Assembly: GCA_018822365.1 (NCBI GenBank)
Contig: JAHJKL010000048.1
Span: 1 to 41,047 of the forward strand
Length of the DNA: 41,047 bases
Source of the DNA: Candidatus Margulisiibacteriota bacterium
GTDB taxonomy: Bacteria > Margulisbacteria > WOR-1 > O2-12-FULL-45-9 > XYB2-FULL-48-7
Direction: 5' to 3'
Shown: in pieces, positions 1 to 9,068 of the stretch
Layout: the number at the start of each line of letters is the position of its first letter
How positions within the stretch are numbered: position 1 is the first letter of the stretch
Program-made: the position numbers and the translations under genes
The notes under the pieces: generated by a model
What the model was told of the DNA's origin: nothing
What the model saw: the letters and a program-made list of their open reading frames with translations, nothing else
Databases searched by the model: none

Positions 1-158
1 ATACACTTGCCACTGGTGACTCCTTTCCCGTGTGTGATGACACGGCTTCTTAAGATCTGCTTGAGCTTTCTATAGTATATCTCGCTGATATATCCGATCT
101 TAATTAACTGAGGGGGGTCACCATGTCCATAGAACTTTCTAAGCCCCGGATCAACTAA
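1..158. other. Left-edge stretch with no assignable gene
   Basis: No convincing gene was found. On the minus strand, one frame stays open from about 170 to the window edge. It reads like protein (residues such as FYGHGDPPQLIKIG) but has no in-frame ATG, GTG or TTG after the preceding stop, so it could be a decayed remnant or chance. On the plus strand, a purine-rich GAGGGGGG at about 111-118 precedes an 11-codon ORF (ATG 123, stop 156-158). This looks like a Shine-Dalgarno site with a minigene, but nothing else supports it. Confidence 0.25.
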
Positions 159-186
159 TGAAATTTCCTCAATTATTTAACGATAA
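159..186 (+). promoter_or_regulatory. Sigma-28-like promoter of the transglutaminase/TPR gene
   Basis: TGAAATTT (159-166), a 12-base spacer, then AACGATAA (179-186). The start codon lies 42 bases further on. The same arrangement precedes eight other accessory genes in the window. It resembles the FliA layout TAAAGTTT-N11-GCCGATAA. Sigma assignment is inferred. Confidence 0.6.
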
Positions 187-228
187 TTATATACGAGCGA
201 AAAAATATACTTTAGGGGGCCATTCAAA

Positions 229-2061
229 ATGCGAACACCAGGACCGACAAGTGTCAGACAAGGTTTGCACTGTAACGCTGGTCAACCACCAAAAACAACA
301 TTTGTCAGACAGTTTATTGGTGCTCACCCTTCTCTTGTTCTCCCACAAACCGGCAATCGGAGTCAAGTCTTCGCCGCCCTGCTAAATCATGGCGGCAGTT
401 CATCAGAACGAAATAAAGATCTTTTGGCTGTATTAGAAAAAATGGGGCTCCAGCATCCTATTATGCAGAGCGATTCCGCTGTTTTGGGACATTTAGGAAA
501 ACTCCGGGGAAATGCTCCAGAGATATATTCACCTGTTTATCACTCGCTGTTAATATTAACTTCAATTGTAAATCAATCTGAAGAAATTGCCGTTTCCCTC
601 TCTCGAATAAATTTAAAGATCTTTCCCTCCTATTCAAAAAAGTTAGGCACCGTCTGGGGGCTCCCAACTGTTTCCGGCGGGTTAGGCGTCCGATACAGCG
701 AAGACCCATCGGCGGCCGCCAGGTTGAAATACGGCAGTATCCTTCCCAACCAGATGATCACCCTCCCCCCGGGAGAGCGAGTCGCGACTTGTTTTGAATT
801 CAGCGTACTGTTAATTTCTCTGCTCCGCGCCGCCGGCCTCACCGCTGAATTCAACATGGTAGAGAACGAGTCTCACGCTAATGTCGTCGTTACCATCAGA
901 AACGATTATACCGGCCGCGATCAGTATTATTTATTGGATGCCGCCAGACATTCCTTCGCGGAAATACCAGAAAGGCCAGGCACCATTGTTGACGACGCTA
1001 CTGTCTATATGAAAAGCTGCACCAACCGGATTTTTTGGCGCGTCCAGCAGGACGCGATCGGCCTGGGACATGCCGAATGGTGCCAGGAGCTTAACGACTG
1101 CGTCGCTGGCGCCGCGCTGGCTGGACAAAATCAAAGCCAGAGAACCTTCAACGCCCTGGGGCTCGCCAAACTAAAAATCGGCAATAAGCAAGGGACTATC
1201 CCATTCACCGAACGTGAAATCAACGCCGCGGCGTTTGCCGTCGAGCGGGCCGCTCAACCTGAGTTAGACAAATACTTTACCAGTCAGGGGCTCGGGCCAA
1301 ACCCTTCACCTTCCCAGATTGCCGCCGCTTTTAATCTATTACTCGACAGCGCTGACTCATCATCGTCTGGCCTCAAGCTTGACCGGAGCAATCCCAAAAA
1401 TGGAGTCACGCCCAATAATCGTCTAATTATTAAAATTAAATTGGCGGAGCTCTTCCCGCAAACATTAACCAGCGGCCGCTCTTTCCTGAACAACCTGGAA
1501 AACGCCGTCGCCTGTTTCAAGGTGGCAATCACGCTGGACCCACAATACCGGACCGCCCGCTATAATCTGGCAAAAGCTCTTTTGGATCTGCGACAATACG
1601 GCGACGCCGAAGTTGTTATTCACCAGGCCCTTAATGTCTTTCAAAACGATCGTTACCTCCTCTGTCTGGCGGGGGAAGCGGCTGGCCACCTGGGAGACAT
1701 CAACAACATGGAGCGGTATTATAAAAAAGCGCTGCTGCTCGACCACAATTACGTCATTGAAACGATCGCTGAACGGAACCCAGATGAGAGCCGTCGGGGA
1801 TACTTTATATGGCAGGTTCTAGGTCTAGCCTGGAGTAAAGGCAAAGATTATGAGTCAGCCGCCACCTGCTTCCAGCACGCGCTGGCAATCAATCCTCACG
1901 ACTCGACATCCGCTTTTGAACTCTCCTACGTGCGGCTGAAAATGGGGCATTTGCTGGGTGCGCTCGCCTCTTTCTTTCAGGGGATGCGTTCCCTGCTTAA
2001 CCCAAACAGCCGCTTAATCGCCATTGATCCATTGGAAAACGTAGATGCCGCTGATCAGTAG
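229..2061 (+). CDS. Transglutaminase-like domain protein with C-terminal TPR repeats
   Basis: A 610-residue protein. Residues about 140-260 look like a transglutaminase-like (papain-fold) core. The Cys is in ERVATCFEFSVLL (C188), the His in ESHANVVV (H216) and the Asp in YYLLDAAR (D237), in the order and spacing of the Cys-His-Asp triad. From about residue 420 to 600 there are TPR-like helical pairs, for example YRTARYNLAKALLDLRQYGDA and YESAATCFQHALAINPHD. The first 45 residues are basic and low in predicted order, with no clear signal peptide. The ATG at 229 follows a GGGGG Shine-Dalgarno stretch. The gene overlaps the next ORF by 17 bases, so the two are probably cotranscribed. The fold predicts a peptidase, amidase or crosslinking enzyme; the substrate is unknown. 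Confidence 0.75.
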   Translation: MRTPGPTSVRQGLHCNAGQPPKTTFVRQFIGAHPSLVLPQTGNRSQVFAALLNHGGSSSERNKDLLAVLEKMGLQHPIMQSDSAVLGHLGKLRGNAPEIYSPVYHSLLILTSIVNQSEEIAVSLSRINLKIFPSYSKKLGTVWGLPTVSGGLGVRYSEDPSAAARLKYGSILPNQMITLPPGERVATCFEFSVLLISLLRAAGLTAEFNMVENESHANVVVTIRNDYTGRDQYYLLDAARHSFAEIPERPGTIVDDATVYMKSCTNRIFWRVQQDAIGLGHAEWCQELNDCVAGAALAGQNQSQRTFNALGLAKLKIGNKQGTIPFTEREINAAAFAVERAAQPELDKYFTSQGLGPNPSPSQIAAAFNLLLDSADSSSSGLKLDRSNPKNGVTPNNRLIIKIKLAELFPQTLTSGRSFLNNLENAVACFKVAITLDPQYRTARYNLAKALLDLRQYGDAEVVIHQALNVFQNDRYLLCLAGEAAGHLGDINNMERYYKKALLLDHNYVIETIAERNPDESRRGYFIWQVLGLAWSKGKDYESAATCFQHALAINPHDSTSAFELSYVRLKMGHLLGALASFFQGMRSLLNPNSRLIAIDPLENVDAADQ

Positions 2062-2551
2062 ACTTAGCTCAATTCTCCCGCTTCGCTGGGGAACCGTCGT
2101 CTCGGCTGATAAGCCAGGGGGGGCCAAGGCTTTGTTCTTTCGTGGCATCAAAGGTGAACATCGACCGCTTATTCCGACCGAGGGAAATGACCGTCTCTTT
2201 TTTCTCGCGCCTCGGCAAGAAGTCATGAGACTGCTTGAGGGATACAAAGCAATCGACGAAGGATCAACCAACGGAGCAAACTCCTTGCCTCCCTCCCTAC
2301 GCCGGGAAGTTTTTTTAGGGATAGCGGCTGATTTCGCGGCTTTATTAAATAGCGGGTTAGCTTTTTTAATAGAAAGAAGCCCAGCTGGCACCAGGGAAAA
2401 AACAATCCGCCGGGAAACATCAGGCACTTACTTTTTTTCAACAAATGAGAATCTGACCTTTATTGATGACCACATTCCCCCGGTGAGTCCTTTGGAAATG
2501 ATTTTTCCGGCTGTCGGCCCGCGACCGGATTATTTTCCGCCGAAAAAATAG
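2045..2551 (+). CDS. Unrecognised protein, second gene of the transglutaminase/TPR pair
   Basis: A 168-residue protein of unknown function. It starts inside the end of the transglutaminase/TPR gene (17-base overlap in another frame), which argues for translational coupling and a shared role. It has no signal peptide, membrane segment or recognised motif. The N-terminus is basic, and the C-terminus is rich in Pro and aromatics ([12 protein letters not shown]). Its 3' end overlaps the 3' end of gcvPB on the other strand by 22 bases, leaving no room for a terminator. It could be a partner, inhibitor or substrate of the upstream protein, but nothing in the sequence decides this. Confidence 0.6.
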   Translation: MPLISRLSSILPLRWGTVVSADKPGGAKALFFRGIKGEHRPLIPTEGNDRLFFLAPRQEVMRLLEGYKAIDEGSTNGANSLPPSLRREVFLGIAADFAALLNSGLAFLIERSPAGTREKTIRRETSGTYFFSTNENLTFIDDHIPPVSPLEMIFPAVGPRPDYFPPKK

Positions 2552-3993
2552 CGCAGGTTAAGGTCTCTGGCCGCTTTCGCTTCATCCAGCCTTCTTACCG
2601 GCGTGGTTTGAGGCGCATTTTTCACCAGCTCCGGCGTTGTTTCGCACTCTTTGGCAATGGCGATCATCGCGTCACAAAATTCGTCCAGGGTCGCTTTTGA
2701 TTCCGACTCGGTCGGCTCGATCATCAGAGACTCTTCCACGATCAGCGGGAAATAGATCGTCGGCGGATGAAACCCGTAGTCGATCAATCTTTTGGCGATA
2801 TCGAGCGCTTTGACCCCGTATTTTTCTTTTTGCCACTTGGCCGACAGGACAAATTCATGCTGACAGGGTCGGTCGTAAGGAAGCCAATAATGTTCTTTGA
2901 GCCGGTTCATCATGTAATTGGCGTTCTCAACCGCCTTTTCAGAAACTTTTTTTAACCCTGCTCCGCCTAAGGAGCGGATATAAGCATATGCTTTAATAAT
3001 AACGTTTATATTGCCATGAAAAGGATGGACCCGGCCGATCGATTTCGGAGAAACGTCAGAAGAAAACTTGTATTTCTTCCCTTTTTTAACTATCCGCGGC
3101 GTCGGAAGAAACGGGACCAGTTTTTTGTTGACCCCTACCGGCCCGGCCCCCGGCCCACCACCGCCGTGCGGTGCAGAAAAAGTCTTGTGTAAGTTGAAAT
3201 GAGCAACATCAAAACCCAGGTCAGCCGGACGGCAGATCCCAAGATTGGCATTGGCATTTGCTCCGTCGTAGTAAAGTAGCCCTCCCGCTTTATGGACCAG
3301 TTCGGCAACCTCCAGAATATGCTCGTCAAATAGTCCCAGAGTATTGGGATTGGTCAGCATTAGCGCGGCGGTGTCTGGCCCAAGCGCCGCTTTGACCGCC
3401 GCAACATCGATATTTCCCCGTTCATTAGACTTAATAACAACCGGTTCGTACCCGACAATCGCCACCGAAGCCGGATTGGTCCCGTGAGAGGAATCGGGAA
3501 TAATGACTTTGCGCCTCTCTTTTTCACCTTTATCCCGGTGATATTCCTTGATCATCATCAGGGCGGTCAACTCACCGTGCGCGCCGGCAGCCGGCTGAAG
3601 GGTAAACGCGTTATAACCAAAGATCGCGCAAAGGTACTGCTCAAAATTGTACAGGAGCTCCAGCATCCCCTGGATATCTTTTTCTTCCTGTAATGGATGA
3701 AGTTCGGTAAAGCCCGGCAAACTGGCAACATCTTCGTTAACTTTGGGGTTGTATTTCATGGTACAGGAACCTAAGGGGTAAAACTGAGTATCAACTGAAA
3801 AATTCATTCGCGACAAGCGGGTAAAGTGGCGGACAACATCAAGCTCGGTCAGTTCCGGCAGGTCAAGGTCGCCCCTGATAAGCTCAGGCGGAATAAGTTT
3901 TTCCAGCTCAACTTCCGGAACATCCAGCTCTGGCAGCGAACAACCGATCGCGCCAGGTGAAGATTTTTCAAATATCAACTTCTCCCTATTCAC
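2530..3993 (-). CDS. gcvPB: Glycine dehydrogenase (decarboxylating) subunit 2, P-protein beta
   Basis: A 487-residue P-protein C-terminal-type subunit of the two-subunit glycine cleavage enzyme, which decarboxylates glycine with PLP and passes aminomethyl to the lipoyl H protein. The PLP lysine is K270 in [20 protein letters not shown], with the usual glycine-rich loop after it. [13 protein letters not shown] (72-84) and the [11 protein letters not shown] motif (166-176) are also family hallmarks. Length fits the family. The partner gcvPA and the T and H proteins are not in this window. The gene begins 17 bases after the ABC ATPase gene on the same strand, so the two are probably cotranscribed although functionally unrelated. 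Confidence 0.95.
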   Translation of the reverse strand: MNREKLIFEKSSPGAIGCSLPELDVPEVELEKLIPPELIRGDLDLPELTELDVVRHFTRLSRMNFSVDTQFYPLGSCTMKYNPKVNEDVASLPGFTELHPLQEEKDIQGMLELLYNFEQYLCAIFGYNAFTLQPAAGAHGELTALMMIKEYHRDKGEKERRKVIIPDSSHGTNPASVAIVGYEPVVIKSNERGNIDVAAVKAALGPDTAALMLTNPNTLGLFDEHILEVAELVHKAGGLLYYDGANANANLGICRPADLGFDVAHFNLHKTFSAPHGGGGPGAGPVGVNKKLVPFLPTPRIVKKGKKYKFSSDVSPKSIGRVHPFHGNINVIIKAYAYIRSLGGAGLKKVSEKAVENANYMMNRLKEHYWLPYDRPCQHEFVLSAKWQKEKYGVKALDIAKRLIDYGFHPPTIYFPLIVEESLMIEPTESESKATLDEFCDAMIAIAKECETTPELVKNAPQTTPVRRLDEAKAARDLNLRYFFGGK

Positions 3994-4010
3994 CTAATTC
4001 CCTATTCTTC

Positions 4011-5117
4011 CTAGACTATCGCTTTCTGGGTCTCCGGGTCAAAAAAGTGGATCTTTCGCAGGTCCATGACCAGGTCAAGTTCGGCTCCCGGCTTTGGGTC
4101 GGCAAATGTCCCAATGCGGCCGATCATCTGATCTTTCCCCGCCTTGACATAGACATTGATGTCGGAGCCCATCATCTCCCTGAAATCCACTTTAACTTTA
4201 ATATGAAAACGATGCTGCTCTTCCAGCCAGGTGGAAGAAGGAACATCCCAAAGGTCTTCCGGCCTCATTCCAAAAACGACCTCTTTGTCAACATGGTTCG
4301 CCAGCTCGCCGTCAATTTCCGGTGGAACAAAAAAGGTAAAGGCTTCCCCTTCAAAGCTATATTTCCCGGCCTTCTTCCTGATCATCCCCTTGATAAAATT
4401 CATCTGGGGTGAACCAAGGAACCCGGCAACAAAGCGATTGGCCGGCTTTTCATAAATGCTGACCGGATTTTCAACCTGCTGGAGCTCGCCGTTCAGGATC
4501 ACGGCAACCCTCTGCCCCAGGGTCATCGCCTCAACCTGATCGTGAGTCACGTAGATGATCGTCGTCTCCAGGCGCTTGTGGAGCCGCTGGAGCTCCGCCC
4601 GCATCTGGACACGGAGTTTTGCGTCAAGATTGGAGAGTGGCTCGTCCATCAGGAAAACCTGGGGATTGCGGACGATCGCCCGGCCAAGCGCGACCCGCTG
4701 GCGCTGGCCGCCGGAAAGTTGTTTGGGCAATCGATCAAGCAGCTTGGTCAGTTCCAGGCTTTCAGCTGCTTCCTTGACCCGCTCATCGATCTCCTTTTTG
4801 GGCAAACCGCGAAGCTTTAGTCCAAAAGCCAGGTTATCAAATACTTTCATGTGGGGATACAAAGCATAGGATTGGAAGACCATGGCAATGTTCCGGTCTT
4901 TAGGGGGAACATCGTTGATCAGCCGGTCGCCGATATAGATCTTCCCTTCAGAAACTTCTTCAAGCCCGGCGATCATCCGGAGAGTGGTCGTCTTGCCGCA
5001 GCCGGACGGCCCGACCAGTACGACAAACTCCTTGTCTTTGATCTCCAAATTGACGTTCTTGACCGCGACGACATCATCGAAATATTTAAAAACGTTCTCT
5101 AATACGACTTTTGCCAC
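4011..5117 (-). CDS. ABC transporter ATP-binding protein, UgpC/MalK/MsmX type
   Basis: A 368-residue ATPase of the carbohydrate-importer type. It has Walker A GPSGCGKT (36-43), the LSGGQRQR signature, Walker B VFLMDEP, an H-loop in [11 protein letters not shown], and a C-terminal TOBE-like regulatory part (about 240-368). I chose the GTG at 5117 because AAGGAG sits 10 bases upstream and because starting further upstream would run into ribH. MsmX-type ATPases often serve several sugar permeases encoded elsewhere. No permease or binding protein is encoded here, which fits that role. The neighbours are ribH upstream (4-base gap) and gcvPB downstream. Confidence 0.92.
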   Translation of the reverse strand: MAKVVLENVFKYFDDVVAVKNVNLEIKDKEFVVLVGPSGCGKTTTLRMIAGLEEVSEGKIYIGDRLINDVPPKDRNIAMVFQSYALYPHMKVFDNLAFGLKLRGLPKKEIDERVKEAAESLELTKLLDRLPKQLSGGQRQRVALGRAIVRNPQVFLMDEPLSNLDAKLRVQMRAELQRLHKRLETTIIYVTHDQVEAMTLGQRVAVILNGELQQVENPVSIYEKPANRFVAGFLGSPQMNFIKGMIRKKAGKYSFEGEAFTFFVPPEIDGELANHVDKEVVFGMRPEDLWDVPSSTWLEEQHRFHIKVKVDFREMMGSDINVYVKAGKDQMIGRIGTFADPKPGAELDLVMDLRKIHFFDPETQKAIV

Positions 5118-5121
5118 TGGC

Positions 5122-5577
5122 TTATATCTCCTTACCCAGGTTTGCCATTTCAATCGCTGATTGGGCGGCGGCAAACCCTTTATTTGATTTGACTCCGGAG
5201 CGCTCGAGCGCCTGCTCCAGGTTGTCAGTCGTCAAAACGCCAAAGATCACCGGGACACCGGTCTGCAGGCCAACCTGGGCGATCCCCTTGGCCGCTTCGG
5301 AAGCGACATATTCAAAATGCGGCGTTCCACCCCTGACCACCGCGCCAAGGCAGATGACCGCGTCATAGTTCTTGGCAAGCTTCTGCGCGACCAACGGCAT
5401 TTCAAACGCTCCCGGCACCCAGACAATGGTCACATTCTCGTCTTTGGCTCCGTGGCGCTTCAGGCAGTCTTCCGCCCCTCCAACCAATCCTTTCGAGATC
5501 ATTTCATTGAACCGGGAAACGATCAGGCAAAACTTAAGTTTACTTGCTTCCAGATTTCCGGCGATCACTTTTACCAT
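5122..5577 (-). CDS. ribH: 6,7-dimethyl-8-ribityllumazine synthase
   Basis: A 151-residue lumazine synthase, which condenses 3,4-dihydroxy-2-butanone 4-phosphate with the ribityl-aminopyrimidine in the penultimate step of riboflavin synthesis. Family motifs are [16 protein letters not shown] near the N-terminus, VPGAFEMP (substrate loop), and [14 protein letters not shown] with the catalytic His. The ATG at 5577 is preferred over an in-frame TTG nine bases upstream because GAGGGGG lies about 9 bases before the ATG. The start overlaps the end of ribBA by 38 bases. It is the last gene of a ribE-ribBA-ribH cluster. No ribD is present in the window. Confidence 0.95.
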   Translation of the reverse strand: MVKVIAGNLEASKLKFCLIVSRFNEMISKGLVGGAEDCLKRHGAKDENVTIVWVPGAFEMPLVAQKLAKNYDAVICLGAVVRGGTPHFEYVASEAAKGIAQVGLQTGVPVIFGVLTTDNLEQALERSGVKSNKGFAAAQSAIEMANLGKEI

Positions 5578-6808
5578 GTTTAACAACCCCCTCTAATAAA
5601 TGGCCCAGCTTGCGGGATTTTGTCCGCAAGTATTTTTCGTTAAATTTATTTGACCCCACTTCAAGCGGCAGTCGTTGAGTGATCTTTAGCCCGTATCCCG
5701 CAAGACCAACAACTTTTTTTGGGTTATTGGTCAAGAGTTTGATCGAAGTTAAGCCCAGGTCACAAAGGATCTGCGCCCCGATCCCGTAATCGCGCAGGTC
5801 AGGAGCAAAACCAAGCATTTCGTTCGCTTCAACAGTATCGTACCCCTGCTCCTGCAGTTCGTACGCCCGTAATTTGTCCTTCAGTCCTATTCCCCGCCCT
5901 TCCTGTCTCATGTAAAGCAAAACCCCAAGGCCGCAAAATTCGATCTTTTCCAGAGCTTTGGCCAGTTGCTCGCCGCAATCGCAGCGGAGCGAACCAAACG
6001 CGTCGCCGGTCAAACATTCAGAATGAACGCGGACCAGGACGTCTTTTTTCCCTTTTACTTTCCCCTTGACCAACGCAATATGGCTCTCGCCATTTAAGAT
6101 GTTCTCATAACCCACGGCCGAAAACTCCCCATGTTTGGTCGGCAGTTTTACCGTCGAGATCCGCCTGACCAGCTTTTCGTGGTTCATCCGGTAAGAGATC
6201 AGGTCGGCAACGGTAACGATCTTGAGCTTGTGCCAGCGGGCAAATTCCATAAGCTGGGGGACCCTCGCCATGCTGCCGTCCTGATGAATGATCTCGCAAA
6301 TGACCGCGGCCGGATATAGTCCGGCCATCTTGGCCAGGTCGACCGAAGCTTCGGTATGCCCGGCCCGCCGCAGGACCCCCCCTTCAACAGCGCGCAATGG
6401 GAAGATATGGCCCGGTTTAACCAGGTCGTTCACTTTTGATCTGGGATTGATCAGAACTTCAATGGTCTTTGCCCGGTCCGACGGGGAGATCCCGGTCGAG
6501 ACCCCAAAGCGATGATGCGCGTCAACTGACACGGTAAAGGCGGTCCGGAGTTTTTCCCGGTTGTTCCCGACCATCTGGTCAAGTTCCAATTCGTCGGCCC
6601 GGTCGCCAGTCATGGGAACGCAAACCAATCCTTTGGCATGAGTGATCATAAAATTAACAAGCTCCGGAGTGATCTTTTCCGCCGCCACGACCAGGTCACC
6701 TTCGTTCTCCCGGTCGGCGTCGTCAACCACGACGACAAGTTTTCCGTTACGGATATCTTCTATCGCTTCGGCAATTGTATTGAATTTAATTTTAGATTTT
6801 ACGTTCAT
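5540..6808 (-). CDS. ribBA: Bifunctional 3,4-dihydroxy-2-butanone-4-phosphate synthase / GTP cyclohydrolase II
   Basis: A 422-residue fusion supplying both precursors of riboflavin. The N-terminal RibB part (about 1-205) has the acidic active-site loop [11 protein letters not shown] (29-39) and HTEASVDL. The C-terminal RibA part (about 210-405) has zinc ligands C265, C276 and C278 in [16 protein letters not shown] and the GTP-binding RQEGRGIGL (301-309). Both halves look intact, so both activities are expected. It starts 6 bases after ribE and overlaps ribH, consistent with one transcript. Confidence 0.96.
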   Translation of the reverse strand: MNVKSKIKFNTIAEAIEDIRNGKLVVVVDDADRENEGDLVVAAEKITPELVNFMITHAKGLVCVPMTGDRADELELDQMVGNNREKLRTAFTVSVDAHHRFGVSTGISPSDRAKTIEVLINPRSKVNDLVKPGHIFPLRAVEGGVLRRAGHTEASVDLAKMAGLYPAAVICEIIHQDGSMARVPQLMEFARWHKLKIVTVADLISYRMNHEKLVRRISTVKLPTKHGEFSAVGYENILNGESHIALVKGKVKGKKDVLVRVHSECLTGDAFGSLRCDCGEQLAKALEKIEFCGLGVLLYMRQEGRGIGLKDKLRAYELQEQGYDTVEANEMLGFAPDLRDYGIGAQILCDLGLTSIKLLTNNPKKVVGLAGYGLKITQRLPLEVGSNKFNEKYLRTKSRKLGHLLEGVVKHGKSDRRKSGSK

Positions 6809-6814
6809 TTAAGG

Positions 6815-7474
6815 TCAGTTCTCGATCCAGCCCATCGGTAAAAATCCAACCCGCATCATCGGGTCGTCGAGCATGTCGACGCCTTCTTCACGCCGGAGAT
6901 GGTGTTCAATATATTTGGAAAAGATGTCGGCTTCAATGTTGACCTTGTCTCCGGCGGTCAGGGACCCCAAAGTGGTCTGCTTCAGAGTAAGCGGAATGAT
7001 CGAAACACGCAGCAACCCCTGCCGAAAACCGGCAACGGTCAGGCTGACACCATTGATCGCGATCGAACCTTTGGCCACAAAATAATTCATCAGGTCGCTC
7101 GGCACGGCAAGATAAAGCTCAATCGCGTCACCGGAGCGGACAGTTTCGCGGACCTCGCCGACACCGTCGATATGGCCGGTAACAATGTGCCCGCCAAGCC
7201 GGGCGGTAACCAAAAGGGCTTTCTCCAAATTAACTTTATCGCTAACTCTAAGCTCGCCGATAGTGGATTTTTTAAGCGTTTCCGAGGAAAGATCAAACTC
7301 AACGTAGTCGCGGCGGATGTGAGTAATGGTCAAGCAAACCCCGTTCACGGCAAGGCTTTCTCCGACCTTGGTCCCTTCAAAATACTTCCTGCTATAAATG
7401 ACCAGCTTGGCCGCACTCCCTTGTCGGACAAGAGAGGCAACGCTGCCTATTTGCTCAATTATTCCTGTAAACAT
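6815..7474 (-). CDS. ribE: Riboflavin synthase alpha chain
   Basis: A 219-residue protein that dismutates two lumazine molecules to riboflavin. It begins with the diagnostic MFTGIIEQIG and shows the internal duplication typical of the family: VNGVCLTI and GHIVTGHIDGVG in the first barrel, INGVSLTV in the second. Length is normal apart from a slightly extended C-terminal tail. It is the first gene of the riboflavin cluster. Only 43 bases separate it from nusB, too few for an FMN riboswitch. A TGGTAAAAT extended -10 sits 6 bases before the ATG, suggesting a leaderless transcript. Confidence 0.95.
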   Translation of the reverse strand: MFTGIIEQIGSVASLVRQGSAAKLVIYSRKYFEGTKVGESLAVNGVCLTITHIRRDYVEFDLSSETLKKSTIGELRVSDKVNLEKALLVTARLGGHIVTGHIDGVGEVRETVRSGDAIELYLAVPSDLMNYFVAKGSIAINGVSLTVAGFRQGLLRVSIIPLTLKQTTLGSLTAGDKVNIEADIFSKYIEHHLRREEGVDMLDDPMMRVGFLPMGWIEN

Positions 7475-7480
7475 AAGGAT

Positions 7481-7489
7481 ATTTTACCA
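7481..7489 (-). promoter_or_regulatory. Extended -10 promoter of ribE
   Basis: TGGTAAAAT on the minus strand (7489 to 7481), with only 6 bases between it and the ribE ATG. The expected transcript start falls at or next to the start codon. Confidence 0.45.
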
Positions 7490-7517
7490 CATTTTAGCGT
7501 CTGGCTCAAGCCGGGGA

Positions 7518-7916
7518 TTAAGGCAAGCGGAGATACGCGCCAAGTATCCCGTTGATAAACTTAGCCGCCTCTTCGGAACTGTACTTTTTGGCCAGTTCGA
7601 CCGCTTCGTTAACTACGACCGAAGGGGGTGTTTCTGCGGCTTTAAGCTCGCTAAAGGACAGGCGGAGAATGCTCCGGTCAACCTTGCCTATTCTATCCAG
7701 AGGCCAGTCGACCGAAAATTTGGCGATTATCTGGTCGCTCCACTCCCGGTCGGCCCAGGCCTGTTTGGCCAGTTTTTCGGAAAAGCCAATTGTTTCATCA
7801 ATGAATTTTTCCGACTCAAAGAGGTTCTTTAGCGCTTCTTCGATCGAATTATTGGATATTTCCGCCTGGTAAATGGCCTGCATCGCCAACCGGCGGGAGG
7901 TTGTTCGTTTTCCCAT
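7518..7916 (-). CDS. nusB: Transcription antitermination protein NusB
   Basis: A 132-residue NusB. It has the RNA-binding Arg-rich N-terminus (GKRTTSRRLAMQAIYQ), WPLDRIGKVDRSILRLSFSEL in the middle, and the C-terminal VVVNEAVELAKKYSSEEAAKFINGIL helices. NusB with S10 joins the boxA antitermination complex on rRNA operons. It lies just upstream of the riboflavin cluster on the same strand; nusB next to ribH/ribE is a common bacterial arrangement. The start codon is 6 bases from a TGATATACT extended -10. The divergent kinase gene shares the 63-base intergenic region. Confidence 0.95.
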   Translation of the reverse strand: MGKRTTSRRLAMQAIYQAEISNNSIEEALKNLFESEKFIDETIGFSEKLAKQAWADREWSDQIIAKFSVDWPLDRIGKVDRSILRLSFSELKAAETPPSVVVNEAVELAKKYSSEEAAKFINGILGAYLRLP

Positions 7917-7922
7917 AACTTC

Positions 7923-7931
7923 AGTATATCA
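7923..7931 (-). promoter_or_regulatory. Extended -10 promoter of nusB
   Basis: TGATATACT on the minus strand (7931 to 7923), 6 bases before the nusB ATG, with TTGGAT as a possible -35 about 18 bases upstream. It is back to back with the sigma-28-like element of the kinase gene. Confidence 0.5.
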
Positions 7932-7939
7932 TTCAAGTC

Positions 7940-7967
7940 TGAAATTATCCAACATTTATGACGATAA
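7940..7967 (+). promoter_or_regulatory. Sigma-28-like promoter of the kinase-like gene
   Basis: TGAAATTA (7940-7947), 12 bases, GACGATAA (7960-7967). The ATG at 7980 is 12 bases further on, so the leader would be only a few bases long. Confidence 0.6.
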
Positions 7968-7979
7968 ATAGCAAGGATC

Positions 7980-9068
7980 ATGACCTATCTTCAATCATAT
8001 ATTGGTTTTAACGCGCCAAGCCTATCGGTAACGGCCCGCAGGAACGCCGGCTTGCCCATTTGGCGCAACCCAGATAATTATAGAATAATTGGTGACGCCA
8101 ATAACAGGCGGCTGGTTGTTCTTGACGTTGAAGGCCGGATCAAACATGGGAACGCTCCAGTTTATCGCGGTTTTTTGATATCGCCTGAAACACCTTTTGG
8201 CCATCCTTGTCAGCCTGAACCGATTTTCATCAAATTTCCTCACGGATCTGAAATCGGCCTCTATGAATGGTTGGAAAAAGAAAAAGAGACATTGACCGCC
8301 TTAATTGACATCCCCAGAGTACCGCGGTTTTTGGCCGCCGGACAAGCTGACATTATCGAATACCAGCGCTTTGGCCAGGATTGGCATGATTGGCTTAAAA
8401 ATGGAAATCAACCTCCATATCCTTATAAAATGCCGTTTATCGTTATCTCTTCAGTAAATGGAACAGCAATGAACGCCTTTAGCGACCAAACCCTCAAATT
8501 TGTACCAAGCAGACAAAGGCTCGGTTGGTTGACTGGCACGGTGCTTGCCGGGGCGTCTGAACTGCTGGCCAGGGTCCATGATCACGGCATTATCCATCGA
8601 GACCTAAAACCCGCCCATATTCTATACGACCAGGAAGAACAGATAGTTGGCCTAATCGACTTCGGATCTTCAACCAGAATTGCCGACCGGCCAATAAACG
8701 GCCACTTCGGAACATTAGCTTTTTTCCCGCCTGAATATGTGTTTGAGCCGCCGGAGAAAGAAGATCCAAGGATCGATGCCTACTCAATAGGAAGCACCGC
8801 CTTCACCCTGGCTTCCGGCGGCGGACATATTCATTACGGGGAACGTTTACCGGTCGACACGGTATATAATTTTGTCGAAAATATCTGGGCGTATCGGAGC
8901 GCGGGGGTCGCGGAATTGATCAAAGAAAGCAATCTGCCGGCGGAACTAAAAGAGACCTCTTTTGCTCGCTATATTTTTCAATTGATGCATCCTGATATAA
9001 ATCAACGGCCAATCAACATGCGCGAGATCGCCGATAATTTCAGAAGGATCGGGGCGGAGTTGGGCTGA
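7980..9068 (+). CDS. Serine/threonine protein kinase-like protein with an altered catalytic loop
   Basis: A 362-residue kinase-fold protein. Visible motifs are a likely ATP-anchoring lysine in PIFIKFP (K85), the catalytic loop HRDLKPAHIL (206-215), the IDFGSS metal-binding motif (D227), and a PPEY APE-like motif (about 250-253) followed by IDAYSIGSTAFTLASG. The Mg-binding Asn of HRDLKPxN is His here (H213), and no glycine-rich P-loop is obvious in the N-terminal lobe. It may be a divergent active kinase or a pseudokinase. No transmembrane segment or PASTA domain is present, so it is cytosolic unless exported by a non-classical route. Its TGA abuts the accC stop codon on the other strand (TGATCA). 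It is a single-gene unit with its own sigma-28-like promoter. Confidence 0.8.
   Translation: MTYLQSYIGFNAPSLSVTARRNAGLPIWRNPDNYRIIGDANNRRLVVLDVEGRIKHGNAPVYRGFLISPETPFGHPCQPEPIFIKFPHGSEIGLYEWLEKEKETLTALIDIPRVPRFLAAGQADIIEYQRFGQDWHDWLKNGNQPPYPYKMPFIVISSVNGTAMNAFSDQTLKFVPSRQRLGWLTGTVLAGASELLARVHDHGIIHRDLKPAHILYDQEEQIVGLIDFGSSTRIADRPINGHFGTLAFFPPEYVFEPPEKEDPRIDAYSIGSTAFTLASGGGHIHYGERLPVDTVYNFVENIWAYRSAGVAELIKESNLPAELKETSFARYIFQLMHPDINQRPINMREIADNFRRIGAELG

Noticed and set aside
5118-5174. ATG start for the ABC ATPase at 5174
   Set aside because: The extra 19 residues overlap ribH and do not match the family. The GTG at 5117 has an AAGGAG at good spacing.
7475-7517. FMN riboswitch ahead of the riboflavin genes
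   Set aside because: Only 43 bases lie between nusB and ribE, far too few, and an extended -10 adjoins the start codon.
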